The position numbers were made by a program, and so were the translations under genes. The notes below the pieces were generated by a model that worked only from the letters and a program-made list of their open reading frames with translations, ran no database searches and was not told where the DNA came from. A DNA stretch of 6,420 nt from Treponema sp. (GTDB lineage: Bacteria; Spirochaetota; Spirochaetia; Treponematales; Breznakiellaceae), in contig JAISRW010000249.1 of the NCBI GenBank assembly GCA_031273405.1, positions 1 through 6,420 of the forward strand. Direction: 5' to 3'. Below are positions 1-6,303 of this stretch, in pieces (position 1 is the first letter of the stretch; each line of letters begins with the position of its first letter).

Positions 1-857
1 TACCTGGCGCCGGCCTGCCAGAGGGCCAGGTTCAGGCTGAGGCCTTTGATTCCCGTATAGCTCAGGCTTTCGAAAATTCTGGCAATGCCGTTGTTACGGT
101 CCTGGAGGTTGTTGATAACGCCGGCAAAGGAGAACACGAGGCCGATGGCTCTAAAGGCGTCCATGTCGATACCGGCGTAAACCTGGGAATCCTGGAGCCT
201 CCCGCTTCCGTCGGGGGTATCCCGAATGAAGGAAGCGTCCCCTGGGTCCTCCACCCCGTTGGCGTTCCGGTAGGATGCGGTTACGCGAAAAGCGTCGGGT
301 ATGGTTAAGGCCAGGCTGACGGTATACTTCCCGTTATCCAGGGGGCCAAGCTGGGAAGAAGATGGGACTATACCGGCATAAACGCCGAAACCTATACGCA
401 GCAGATTCGCGGGCCTAAAAATGGTTAAAAGCCCGTAGGACTCGCCGTTATCATCGGCAAAAATAAGATCCCTGGTGGCGAAAGTATCGTCGTCGATTTT
501 GCCGCCCAGAACCTTGACCGTATCGCCGAAGGCGGTGAACCAGCCGTAACCATGATCGAAAAACGCGCTCTCCGGTGAATCCTGGGCCCGGAGCGCCAAG
601 TTAAAACCGAGGTCTTGTTCCTCGTTGGTATAGAGGGCGTTAAGTTGAAAGCGCCAGCCCGCCGCGCCGGCGTCCGGGGAAACAAGGCGTACAAAGGGAT
701 CACCTGAGCCGCCGTATCCGCCGGGCCGTTTTTGCCAATCCTGGTCGGGGAAAAACACCCCCACGCCGCTGTTGACATAGCCGCCAAAGTGGAATCCCTC
801 CGGAAACGCCCTCCCTGCCGCCGCAAGGATCAATACAATAAGCAAAAATTTTTTCAT
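1..857 (-). CDS. Exported beta-barrel-like outer membrane protein, 3'-truncated by window edge
   Basis: Reading the minus strand from ATG at 857-855 gives 285 uninterrupted codons to the left edge. The last two bases (TA) could begin Tyr or a stop. Residues 1-17 form a signal peptide: Lys2-Lys3, a hydrophobic core at 4-14, and probable cleavage after Ala17. The mature part is rich in Gly and aromatic residues in alternating, beta-strand-like stretches (about 22-36, 68-90, 99-120, 152-163, 177-197, 226-247 and 265-282). These are separated by polar Asp/Asn/Gly loops such as 121-141 and 199-224. There is no transmembrane helix after the signal and no lipobox cysteine. This pattern suggests a porin-like protein in the outer membrane of a diderm, but I recognise no named family. 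It is transcribed away from alaS. The start is supported by the signal peptide directly after it, although the Shine-Dalgarno-like AAGGAGG lies 26 nt upstream. In-frame TTG at 866-864 is an alternative start. Coding: confident. Barrel: inferred. Confidence 0.85.
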   Translation of the reverse strand, partial: MKKFLLIVLILAAAGRAFPEGFHFGGYVNSGVGVFFPDQDWQKRPGGYGGSGDPFVRLVSPDAGAAGWRFQLNALYTNEEQDLGFNLALRAQDSPESAFFDHGYGWFTAFGDTVKVLGGKIDDDTFATRDLIFADDNGESYGLLTIFRPANLLRIGFGVYAGIVPSSSQLGPLDNGKYTVSLALTIPDAFRVTASYRNANGVEDPGDASFIRDTPDGSGRLQDSQVYAGIDMDAFRAIGLVFSFAGVINNLQDRNNGIARIFESLSYTGIKGLSLNLALWQAGAR

Positions 858-859
858 CG

Positions 860-873
860 TCGCCAATTGGCAA
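860..873 (-). promoter_or_regulatory. Palindrome overlapping the predicted start of transcription
   Basis: GCCAATTGGC (862-871) is a perfect 10-bp palindrome, and it extends to 14 bp with one G-U pair. It lies just downstream of the predicted -10 box of the beta-barrel gene, between AAGGAGG and the ATG. It could be a repressor site at +1. In a longer transcript it could be a 5-bp hairpin that shortens the effective distance from AAGGAGG to the start codon from 26 to about 12 nt. No known operator is recognised. Confidence 0.35.
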
Positions 874-875
874 TC

Positions 876-904
876 AGTATAAACCTCCTTGCTTTTTTCT
901 TCAA
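876..904 (-). promoter_or_regulatory. Probable sigma-70 promoter of the beta-barrel gene
   Basis: On the minus strand, TTGAAG (904-899) is separated by 17 bp from TATACT (881-876). These match the -35 consensus at 4 of 6 and the -10 consensus at 5 of 6 positions. Transcription would start at about 868-870, only 11-13 nt before the ATG at 857. The tempting AAGGAGG (890-884) lies inside the promoter spacer and would then not be in the mRNA. If transcription instead starts further upstream, that sequence would be an unusually distant ribosome binding site. Confidence 0.5.
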
Positions 905-942
905 TTGATTTTCGTACTTTTCGTGTTTTTTCGTGGTTAACC
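905..942. repeat. AT-rich intergenic repeat copy (TTTTCGTG units, ending GTGGTTAA)
   Basis: On the plus strand, three successive units of the form TTTTCGTAC, TTTTCGTGT and TTTTTCGTGG are followed by TTAACC. The stretch GTGTTTTTTCGTGGTTAA (923-940) differs by one T from the reverse complement of 6223-6239, and it resembles 6281-6297. The same short motif therefore occurs three times in this window and always between genes, which suggests a dispersed intergenic repeat. It lies in the gap between the divergent genes, upstream of both predicted promoters. Confidence 0.55.
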
Positions 943-977
943 TAAAAGTAAAATTGCCCATGCGCCGTGTGCCCGTA

Positions 978-1007
978 TTGCGGAGGAGAGCTTTCTTCAT
1001 ATATAAT
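978..1007 (+). promoter_or_regulatory. Probable alaS promoter with perfect TATAAT, placed for leaderless transcription
   Basis: A perfect -10 hexamer TATAAT lies at 1002-1007. TTGCGG (978-983) stands 18 bp upstream as a weak -35 (3 of 6 matches). Initiation 7-8 nt after the -10 would fall on or next to the A of the alaS ATG at 1015, leaving no 5' leader. The purine run GGAGGAG (982-988) lies within the promoter and 26 nt before the ATG, so it cannot act as a normal ribosome binding site. Confidence 0.55.
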
Positions 1008-1014
1008 AGAACCC

Positions 1015-2820
1015 ATGACATCCGACGAACTCCGTTCCAAATATATCGATTTTTTCAAGTCCAAAGGCCACGCCCAGATCCAGGGCAAGTCCCTGCTGCC
1101 CGATAACGATCCCACGGTGCTGTTCACCACCGCGGGAATGCACCCCCTGGTTCCCTACCTTTTGGGGGAGGATCACCCCGCGGGAAAACGGCTGGTGGAC
1201 TACCAGAAGTGCATCCGCACCGGGGACATCGACAGCGTGGGGGATTCCAGCCATCTCACCTTTTTTGAAATGCTGGGGAACTGGTCCCTGGGGGATTATT
1301 TCAAGGAAGGGGCCATCGAGATGAGTTTTGAGTTCCTCACGTCGCCCCGGTGGCTGGGGATTCCCGTGGAAAAGCTGGGGGTCACGGTCTTTAAGGGCGA
1401 GGGGGACATGCCCAGAGACGATGAATCCGCGGGGGCATGGAAAAAACTGGGCATACCGGAAAACCGCATCGCCTACCTGCCTAGGGAGGACAACTGGTGG
1501 GGCCCCGCCGGCAGCACCGGCCCCTGCGGCCCGGATTCCGAAATGTTTTATTATGTCGGGGACGCCCCCTGCGGCCCGGACTGTAAGCCCGGCTGTTCCT
1601 GCGGCAAGTGGCTCGAAATCTGGAACGACGTGTTCATGGAGTACAACAAAAACGCCGAAGGGGGCTACGAGCCTTTGGCGCGGAAGTGCGTGGATACGGG
1701 CATGGGCATCGAGCGGACCGTGACCATCCTCAACGGCAAAAGTTCGGTCTACGATACGGAAATTTTCGCCCCCCTGCGCTACGCCGTGGAAAAGGCCGCC
1801 GGCTATGCTTACGGCGCGGATCCCGAAAAGGACAAGTCGGTGCGTATCATCTGCGACCATCTCCGGGCTTCGGCCTTCATCCTCGGAGACCCCAAGGCGG
1901 TGAGCCCCTCCAACCTGGGGGCGGGCTATGTCCTCAGGCGGCTCATCCGGCGGGCGGTGCGCCACGGCCGCAAGCTGGGCATCGAAGGCGGCGCCTTTCT
2001 CTCCTCCATCGCGGCGGTTCTCATCGAGCAGATGAAGGGGCCCTACCCTGAGCTTTTGGAGAACCGCCTCAGCATACTCGAAGAACTCGACGGGGAGGAG
2101 AAAAAATTCCTCGAAACCCTGCAAAAAGGTGAGCACGAGTTCGAAAAGCTTCTCCCCAACCTCTTAAAAGACCCCCGCAGGGTCATGTCAGGCCGGCTGG
2201 CTTTTAAACTCTACGACACCTACGGCTTCCCCATCGAGCTTACCGAAGAACTGGCGCTGGAGCAGGGTATGAAGGTTAACCGCGAGGAGTTTGACGAGGC
2301 GTTTAAAAAGCACCAGGAGCTTTCCCGGGCCGGGGCGGAGCAGCAGTTTAAGGGCGGCCTCCAGGATCACAGCGAAATTGCCACCAGGTATCACACCGCC
2401 ACCCACCTTCTCCACAAGGCCCTGCGTATGGTGCTGGGGGAGCATGTGGCCCAAAAGGGTTCCAACATCACCGCCGAGCGCATGCGCTTCGACTTTTCCC
2501 ACGGGGCGCCCATGACCGGGGAGGAGATCCAAAGGGTCCAGGACATAGTCAACGAGCAGATACAGAAGGATCTTCCCGTAACCATGGCGATCATGGACCT
2601 GGAGGACGCAAAGGCGGCCGGAGCCATCGCGCTTTTCGGCGAAAAGTACGAGAATCAGGTTAAAGTGTACACCATAGGCAATTCTCCAGGCGATTACTTT
2701 TCCAGGGAGGTCTGCGGCGGCCCCCACGTGGAACGTATCGGCGTCCTGGGGAAGTTTGCCATACAAAAGGAGCAGTCCTCTTCCGCCGGGGTTCGGCGTA
2801 TCCGGGCTGTTTTAACATAG
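1015..2820 (+). CDS. alaS: Alanyl-tRNA synthetase, short form without C-Ala domain
   Basis: Class II alanyl-tRNA synthetase, 601 aa, charging tRNA-Ala in the cytoplasm and hydrolysing mischarged Ser/Gly-tRNA-Ala. The N-terminus aligns with the family from ATG 1015. Motif 2 is at about 64-97 and contains CIRTGDID and FFEMLGNWSLGDYF, a variant of the usual GKHND form. A cysteine cluster (C186, C190, C194, C196) precedes EIWNDVFMEY and probably binds metal. Motif 3 is at 301-313 (GYVLRRLIRR). The editing domain carries HxxxH at H460/H464 and CxxxH at C567/H571, with CGGPH instead of the common CGGTH. The protein ends just after the editing domain. E. coli AlaRS is about 876 aa, so the whole C-Ala domain is absent, as in spirochaetal enzymes. 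A GTG at 967 would add 16 residues (starting MCPYCGGEL) that overlap the promoter, so I reject it. The next gene starts 149 nt downstream on the same strand. Confidence 0.97.
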   Translation: MTSDELRSKYIDFFKSKGHAQIQGKSLLPDNDPTVLFTTAGMHPLVPYLLGEDHPAGKRLVDYQKCIRTGDIDSVGDSSHLTFFEMLGNWSLGDYFKEGAIEMSFEFLTSPRWLGIPVEKLGVTVFKGEGDMPRDDESAGAWKKLGIPENRIAYLPREDNWWGPAGSTGPCGPDSEMFYYVGDAPCGPDCKPGCSCGKWLEIWNDVFMEYNKNAEGGYEPLARKCVDTGMGIERTVTILNGKSSVYDTEIFAPLRYAVEKAAGYAYGADPEKDKSVRIICDHLRASAFILGDPKAVSPSNLGAGYVLRRLIRRAVRHGRKLGIEGGAFLSSIAAVLIEQMKGPYPELLENRLSILEELDGEEKKFLETLQKGEHEFEKLLPNLLKDPRRVMSGRLAFKLYDTYGFPIELTEELALEQGMKVNREEFDEAFKKHQELSRAGAEQQFKGGLQDHSEIATRYHTATHLLHKALRMVLGEHVAQKGSNITAERMRFDFSHGAPMTGEEIQRVQDIVNEQIQKDLPVTMAIMDLEDAKAAGAIALFGEKYENQVKVYTIGNSPGDYFSREVCGGPHVERIGVLGKFAIQKEQSSSAGVRRIRAVLT

Positions 2821-2862
2821 CCAAAACAGTAACCTCATGTTATATTGAGTTATTTATATTAG

Positions 2863-2900
2863 AGGCTTTCCAAAAGTTAATCGAGTTTTGGGAAAAGCTT
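2863..2900 (+). repeat. First of two related imperfect hairpins in the alaS-isomerase gap
   Basis: The left arm contains GGCTTTCCAAAA (2864-2875) and the right arm TTTTGGGAAAAGC (2886-2898). They pair through about 13 bp plus two more near the tip, with bulges at A2893 and G2890 and a loop AATC. The 12-nt left arm is repeated exactly at 2923-2934. No T-run follows, so it is not a typical intrinsic terminator for alaS. Confidence 0.6.
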
Positions 2901-2901
2901 A

Positions 2902-2913
2902 TTGTTATAACAA
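2902..2913. promoter_or_regulatory. Perfect 12-bp palindrome TTGTTATAACAA
   Basis: TTGTTATAACAA reads the same on both strands and lies exactly between the two related hairpins, 57 nt before the isomerase start. It could be an operator half-site pair. Its inner TATAAC could also serve as a -10 box, but no convincing -35 lies at the right distance. A chance palindrome in AT-rich DNA is possible. Confidence 0.3.
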
Positions 2914-2921
2914 ATTTAAGA

Positions 2922-2955
2922 CGGCTTTCCAAAAACTGGAATTTTAGAAAAGCCG
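2922..2955 (+). repeat. Second related hairpin, directly before the isomerase ribosome binding site
   Basis: CGGCTTT (2922-2928) pairs with AAAGCCG (2949-2955). A bulged A2948, one C-G pair, one mismatch and AAAA/TTTT (2931-2934 with 2942-2945) then close a 7-nt loop. The architecture, including the bulged A at the same place, matches the hairpin at 2863-2900. It ends 4 nt before the Shine-Dalgarno-like AGGAAG, so it could influence translation of the next gene. Confidence 0.6.
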
Positions 2956-2969
2956 CTATAGGAAGATCT

Positions 2970-4052
2970 ATGAAACGATTAATCAGTGTGTTAGTTGCCG
3001 GTTTGTTCGCGGTATCCGCGGGTTTTGCCCAGATGGATCTCCAGGAAGTCGCCAGGGTGCGGCTTGTCAGAACCGAACCCATTACGGTAAAGCAATTGCG
3101 TCTTGAGATCGAAAAAATAGCCTGGGGCCAGTTGCTGCAGAGCCTCAGACGCCAGCCCACGGCCCAGGAAGTCGGCAGCGTGATCCAGACTATGACCAAA
3201 GAACAGAAACGCCAGGTCCTGGACCGGATGATCAACGACAGGCTGGCCCTGCAAGCCGCCGAGCGGGACAAAATCACCGTAACGGATAACGAAATTAACG
3301 TCCAGTTGGACAGGCTTCGGGACAACATGTCCCAATCCATCGGCCGCAGGCCCACGGACGCTGAATTCGCCGTCGCTGTTCGGGAGGAGACGGGCCAGGA
3401 TGTTCCGGCTTTCAGGGAAGATCTCAGGAAGCAGTTTGTTCTAAGAAAGTATATTACCACCAAATACGACAGCCAGTTTAAAGCCATTGCCGTAACTGAC
3501 GAAGAACTCCGCAACGTCTATTCCCTGCAAAAATCCCAATTGATACGGCCCGAAACGGTCCGGGTTTCCATGATCCAGGTGCCTTTTACCGATGGGGCTT
3601 CCAAAATCAAGGCCAAGGAACTGGCCGAGAGGCTGATCAGGGAGATCGGCTCCAGCCCCGCCAAATTTGACGAAACATCGGCCAAGGGGGCGACCCCTAA
3701 TTCCGGTTATCAGGCCGGAGACGCCGGTTATCTTCCCCGGAACCCCCAGGCATTGCAGTTGGTAGGGACCGAATTCCTCAACACGGCGTTCACCCTCAAG
3801 CAGGGCGAGGTTTCAAAGCTCATCGAGAACACCAGGGGATATCATATCATTAAGATCACCGAAACCTATGAACAGAAAAACCTGGAATTGGATGATATTT
3901 ATCAGGTCGGGACTAATATAACCGTGCGGGAGTATATACGCAGGGGCCTTCTCCAGGAAAAAGAGATGGCCCTGTTCGAAAAGGTAACCGGGGAACTGGT
4001 TACAGAACTCCGCAAGGGTACTCCCTATGAAATTTTCGAAAACAATCTCTAA
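2970..4052 (+). CDS. Periplasmic parvulin-type peptidyl-prolyl isomerase, SurA/PrsA-like
   Basis: A 360-aa exported folding factor. Residues 1-20 form a signal peptide (Lys2-Arg3, hydrophobic core, cleavage probably after Ala20). A helical SurA-N-like chaperone region follows at about 25-190, including the RQVLDRMINDRLALQAAER stretch typical of SurA/PrsA. One parvulin domain lies at about 194-298, from RPETVRVSMIQVPF through the GDAGYLPR segment (250-257) to FTLKQGEVSKLIENTRGYHIIKI. A helical tail to 360 may complete the chaperone lobe, as in SurA. It probably catalyses prolyl cis-trans isomerisation and helps envelope proteins fold in the periplasm. AGGAAG (2960-2965) precedes the ATG by 4 nt. 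No lipobox is present, so it is probably soluble or peripheral. I recall a 'basic membrane protein' Tpn39b at the equivalent place in T. pallidum. Client proteins are unknown, and the divergent beta-barrel protein is only a guess. Confidence 0.88.
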   Translation: MKRLISVLVAGLFAVSAGFAQMDLQEVARVRLVRTEPITVKQLRLEIEKIAWGQLLQSLRRQPTAQEVGSVIQTMTKEQKRQVLDRMINDRLALQAAERDKITVTDNEINVQLDRLRDNMSQSIGRRPTDAEFAVAVREETGQDVPAFREDLRKQFVLRKYITTKYDSQFKAIAVTDEELRNVYSLQKSQLIRPETVRVSMIQVPFTDGASKIKAKELAERLIREIGSSPAKFDETSAKGATPNSGYQAGDAGYLPRNPQALQLVGTEFLNTAFTLKQGEVSKLIENTRGYHIIKITETYEQKNLELDDIYQVGTNITVREYIRRGLLQEKEMALFEKVTGELVTELRKGTPYEIFENNL

Positions 4053-4063
4053 ACCGGTAATCC

Positions 4064-4495
4064 ATGGCATCGCGGAGAAAAGGACGAATTCTGGCTTTCC
4101 AGGCCCTCTACGCCTGGGATGCCGTAAATGCCCGGGCCGGAGCGATTCCTGAGGGATTGCTGGATTTTCCGTGGCAAGACAAGGGGACAGGGGATGATTT
4201 TTCCAGGCTTCTGGTAGTGGGGACCGTTGAAAACATAAGCGCTGTAGATTCCGTGATCAAGGACCACCTGGAAAATTGGGATTTTTCCCGGCTTAACCGG
4301 GTGGATCTGGCCATACTCAGAATAAGCGCCTATGCCTTGATGTACCAGAAGGATACCCCGGCGCCGGTGGTCATAAACGAGGCCGTGGGCATAGCCAGGG
4401 AATTCGGAACCGATGAGTCCTTTCGGTTTATAAACGGCGTCCTGGACAGCATTCATAAGGCTCTAACGCAAGCCGGGGCGGCCCCTGAGCAATAG
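4064..4495 (+). CDS. nusB: Transcription antitermination factor NusB
   Basis: A 143-aa all-helical RNA-binding protein, the usual length for NusB. With NusE (ribosomal protein S10) it binds boxA RNA and helps RNA polymerase read through rRNA operons. Family signatures are an Arg-rich N-terminus (R4, R5, R8) with FQALYAWD (12-19), NRVDLAILRISAYAL (78-92), PVVINEAVGIAREFG (101-115) and FRFINGVLDSI (120-130). The ATG is chosen because the conserved arginine segment follows at once. It begins 11 nt after the isomerase stop with no clear Shine-Dalgarno sequence, and ends 1 nt before the next ATG. Translation therefore probably depends on ribosomes arriving from the upstream gene. Confidence 0.95.
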   Translation: MASRRKGRILAFQALYAWDAVNARAGAIPEGLLDFPWQDKGTGDDFSRLLVVGTVENISAVDSVIKDHLENWDFSRLNRVDLAILRISAYALMYQKDTPAPVVINEAVGIAREFGTDESFRFINGVLDSIHKALTQAGAAPEQ

Positions 4496-4496
4496 C

Positions 4497-6212
4497 ATGG
4501 TTTTGTCTAAGTTCAGGCGGCTTTTATCAGGGAATCCTCTCAAACCGGTAAGCCTGGGAGGGCTTCTTTTGGCCATCCTGGTATCCTGGGGTCTGGTTTT
4601 CTTCGGCATTACCTTGGAACCTTATGCCGTTCCCGAAGAGACCGGCGGCGGCACTCCCTTTGGCCGGGAATTGCGGGATCTGGACGCCCTCCTTGCCGCG
4701 GGCGCCCCGGGGGACGCCGCCGAAAAAGCCATCCGCCGCCTGGAAAAGAAGGCTCAAAGCCAGGAAGAGCGGCTTTCGACGCTTAAACGCCGGCGGAACC
4801 TTGCCCGGCAGGACAGGGCTTTCGCCGAGTCCTATATAAAAGCCGCCGCCGCCGCGGCCCGGGACTTTAGCCATTCCGAGGCCATGGCGGCTGTTGCCGC
4901 GGAAGCCCTCTTCTTCGACGCCGTCCAGGCGGATTTTTCCCCTGCCCTTGAAGCTTATACCGGCAGGATAAAGGGGAATTTTTTCCTCCCCCTGCTCATA
5001 AGCGTTCACGTGCTTACGGGCGGCCTGGAGACCCCCCGGAGGGCCGCCGCTATTCCGGGCCTGGAACAGATCCTCGCCTCGGGCCTTCCCCGGCTTTCCC
5101 AGGAGTCCGCCGAAAGCCTCGTCCTTGACGAGGCCCTGCTCTGGGCCGTTAAAGGCGACGCCTCGGGGGCCGCCGTGAGGATAAACAACCTCCTTGCCTC
5201 CCCCGGCGCCGGAGAGGAGGTTATCCGCGCCGGGGCCGAGTTCTTTTATGATCACGCCAACCCCCTCAGGGCGGCCGAATTGTTTGCCCGCCTCCCACAA
5301 GACGAAGATACCGGGAGGGAAGCCGACTCCCTGGCCCTGGCCGGGGAGATGGGGAAGGCTGGGGTCTTATGGCGGCTTCTTGTCTTGCCCCGGCTTGACG
5401 GCGGGGGAGCCGACGCGCCGGACGGGATCCGCGCCAGGAGCCTCTACAACCTGGCGGCCGTTTCGGCGGGCAGGGAGGAAGAAAAAGTCTGGCTGGAGAG
5501 GCTTTTTTCCGAGCTGACCCAGCCGGCCGACGCCGCCGGAAGGCCCGCCGCGGTATTCGGCCTGATACGCTATACCCGCATGCTGGACACCCCCCGGAGC
5601 ATTGGCATTCTGGCCGAAGCGGAACTCAAGAATCCCTTCCTGGATTTGGAACTCCTCAGACGCCGCCTTGATACCTGGCCGGTTGACAAGTCCCTGGCCG
5701 AAGTCTGGCTTCTCCTGGGGAGATACCCGGAAGAAGAGGGGCTCTACCGCTGGGCCGCTTATTTTTTCGATCACCTGAAACAATATACCGAAACGGCCCA
5801 GCTCCTTAAGCTTGCCGCCAAAAAGCACATCGAAAGCCCTGCCCTGGAACTGCACCGGGCCCTAGTCCTCCTCAGGGAAGGAAAGACCGACGCCGGGGAA
5901 AAGCTCCTCAAAGACGCCCTGGCGTCGCGAAGTCTCCCGCCGGAGACGGCTTGGCTTTACAACGCGAACCTTGGCCGCGCCGGCGAAGGACGCAGATCCT
6001 TCTCGGCTGCCCTGGATTACTACCGGACCGCCGCGGCCCTGGTAACGGGCAAGGCCGAAGCCGCCCGGGTCCAGCTCCGCATCAGCCGCTGTCTCAGGGT
6101 CCTGGGCCGGGAGGAAGAAAGCCGGCGGGCCCTCGAAAACGCCCTGGAGCTTGACCCGGACAATCTCGACGCCCGCTATGAACTCCGCCGGAACATCCAG
6201 GGGGGCTTTTAA
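4497..6212 (+). CDS. Membrane-anchored TPR-repeat protein of unknown function
   Basis: 571 aa. A basic N-terminus (K5, R7, R8, K16) precedes one hydrophobic segment at about 18-40. No cleavage site or lipobox is obvious, so it is probably a signal anchor with the rest in the periplasm. Residues 57-120 are highly charged and helical (KAIRRLEKKAQSQEERLSTLKRR region), probably a short coiled coil. The remainder is Ala/Leu-rich helical repeat. The clearest TPR-like pairs are at about 448-478 and 500-565; the last (SRCLRVLGREEESRRALENAL, then ELDPDN) is a good TPR match. Earlier repeats from about 125 to 445 are degenerate. Such proteins usually act as scaffolds, for example in envelope or cell-wall complexes, but nothing here identifies the partner. 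The start lies 1 nt after the nusB stop with no good Shine-Dalgarno sequence, implying translational coupling. The gene is strongly GC-rich, which explains long open antisense frames. Confidence 0.85.
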   Translation: MVLSKFRRLLSGNPLKPVSLGGLLLAILVSWGLVFFGITLEPYAVPEETGGGTPFGRELRDLDALLAAGAPGDAAEKAIRRLEKKAQSQEERLSTLKRRRNLARQDRAFAESYIKAAAAAARDFSHSEAMAAVAAEALFFDAVQADFSPALEAYTGRIKGNFFLPLLISVHVLTGGLETPRRAAAIPGLEQILASGLPRLSQESAESLVLDEALLWAVKGDASGAAVRINNLLASPGAGEEVIRAGAEFFYDHANPLRAAELFARLPQDEDTGREADSLALAGEMGKAGVLWRLLVLPRLDGGGADAPDGIRARSLYNLAAVSAGREEEKVWLERLFSELTQPADAAGRPAAVFGLIRYTRMLDTPRSIGILAEAELKNPFLDLELLRRRLDTWPVDKSLAEVWLLLGRYPEEEGLYRWAAYFFDHLKQYTETAQLLKLAAKKHIESPALELHRALVLLREGKTDAGEKLLKDALASRSLPPETAWLYNANLGRAGEGRRSFSAALDYYRTAAALVTGKAEAARVQLRISRCLRVLGREEESRRALENALELDPDNLDARYELRRNIQGGF

Positions 6213-6220
6213 TACAGCGA

Positions 6221-6300
6221 ATTTAACCACGAAAAACACTAAAAAAGAGAGGCAAAGATAAAGACTACGAACAAGATTTCGTGCTTTTCGTGGTTAAAAT
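6221..6300. repeat. 80-bp element with about 19-bp terminal inverted repeats
   Basis: The left end ATTTAACCACGAAAAACAC (6221-6239) is the near-exact reverse complement of the right end at 6281-6300, with one base different and one extra base. The 41-bp centre is purine-rich and not palindromic. The ends match the repeat at 905-942. It may be a MITE-like or REP-like dispersed element, or an extended hairpin at the 3' end of the transcript. No coding capacity is visible and no clear target duplication flanks it. Confidence 0.6.
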
Positions 6301-6303
6301 ACT

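Noticed and set aside
425..826. Minus-strand 133-aa frame
   Set aside because: It overlaps, in another frame, the 285-codon gene that has a signal peptide and barrel-like sequence. Its Arg/Pro/Ser-rich composition is typical of a shadow frame.
967..1014. GTG-initiated extension of alaS adding MCPYCGGEL, which looks like half a zinc ribbon
   Set aside because: AlaRS proteins begin at the residue encoded by ATG 1015. The extension has no SD and overlaps the TATAAT box, and a single CPYC pair is not enough for a zinc site.
997..2136. Long antisense frame (379 aa) across alaS
   Set aside because: It lies opposite a certain alaS and has low-complexity Gly/Ala/Val/Pro composition. It is explained by the GC bias of the coding strand.
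4051..4551. The 10-mer AAACCGGTAA occurs near both the nusB start and the TPR gene start (4051-4060 and 4542-4551)
   Set aside because: The second copy lies inside the coding sequence and the two sit at different distances from their start codons. Chance is the simplest reading.
4527..5300. Antisense 257-aa frame across the TPR gene, and similar frames further right
   Set aside because: They mirror a GC-rich real gene, are rich in Gly/Pro/Lys and show no start signals.
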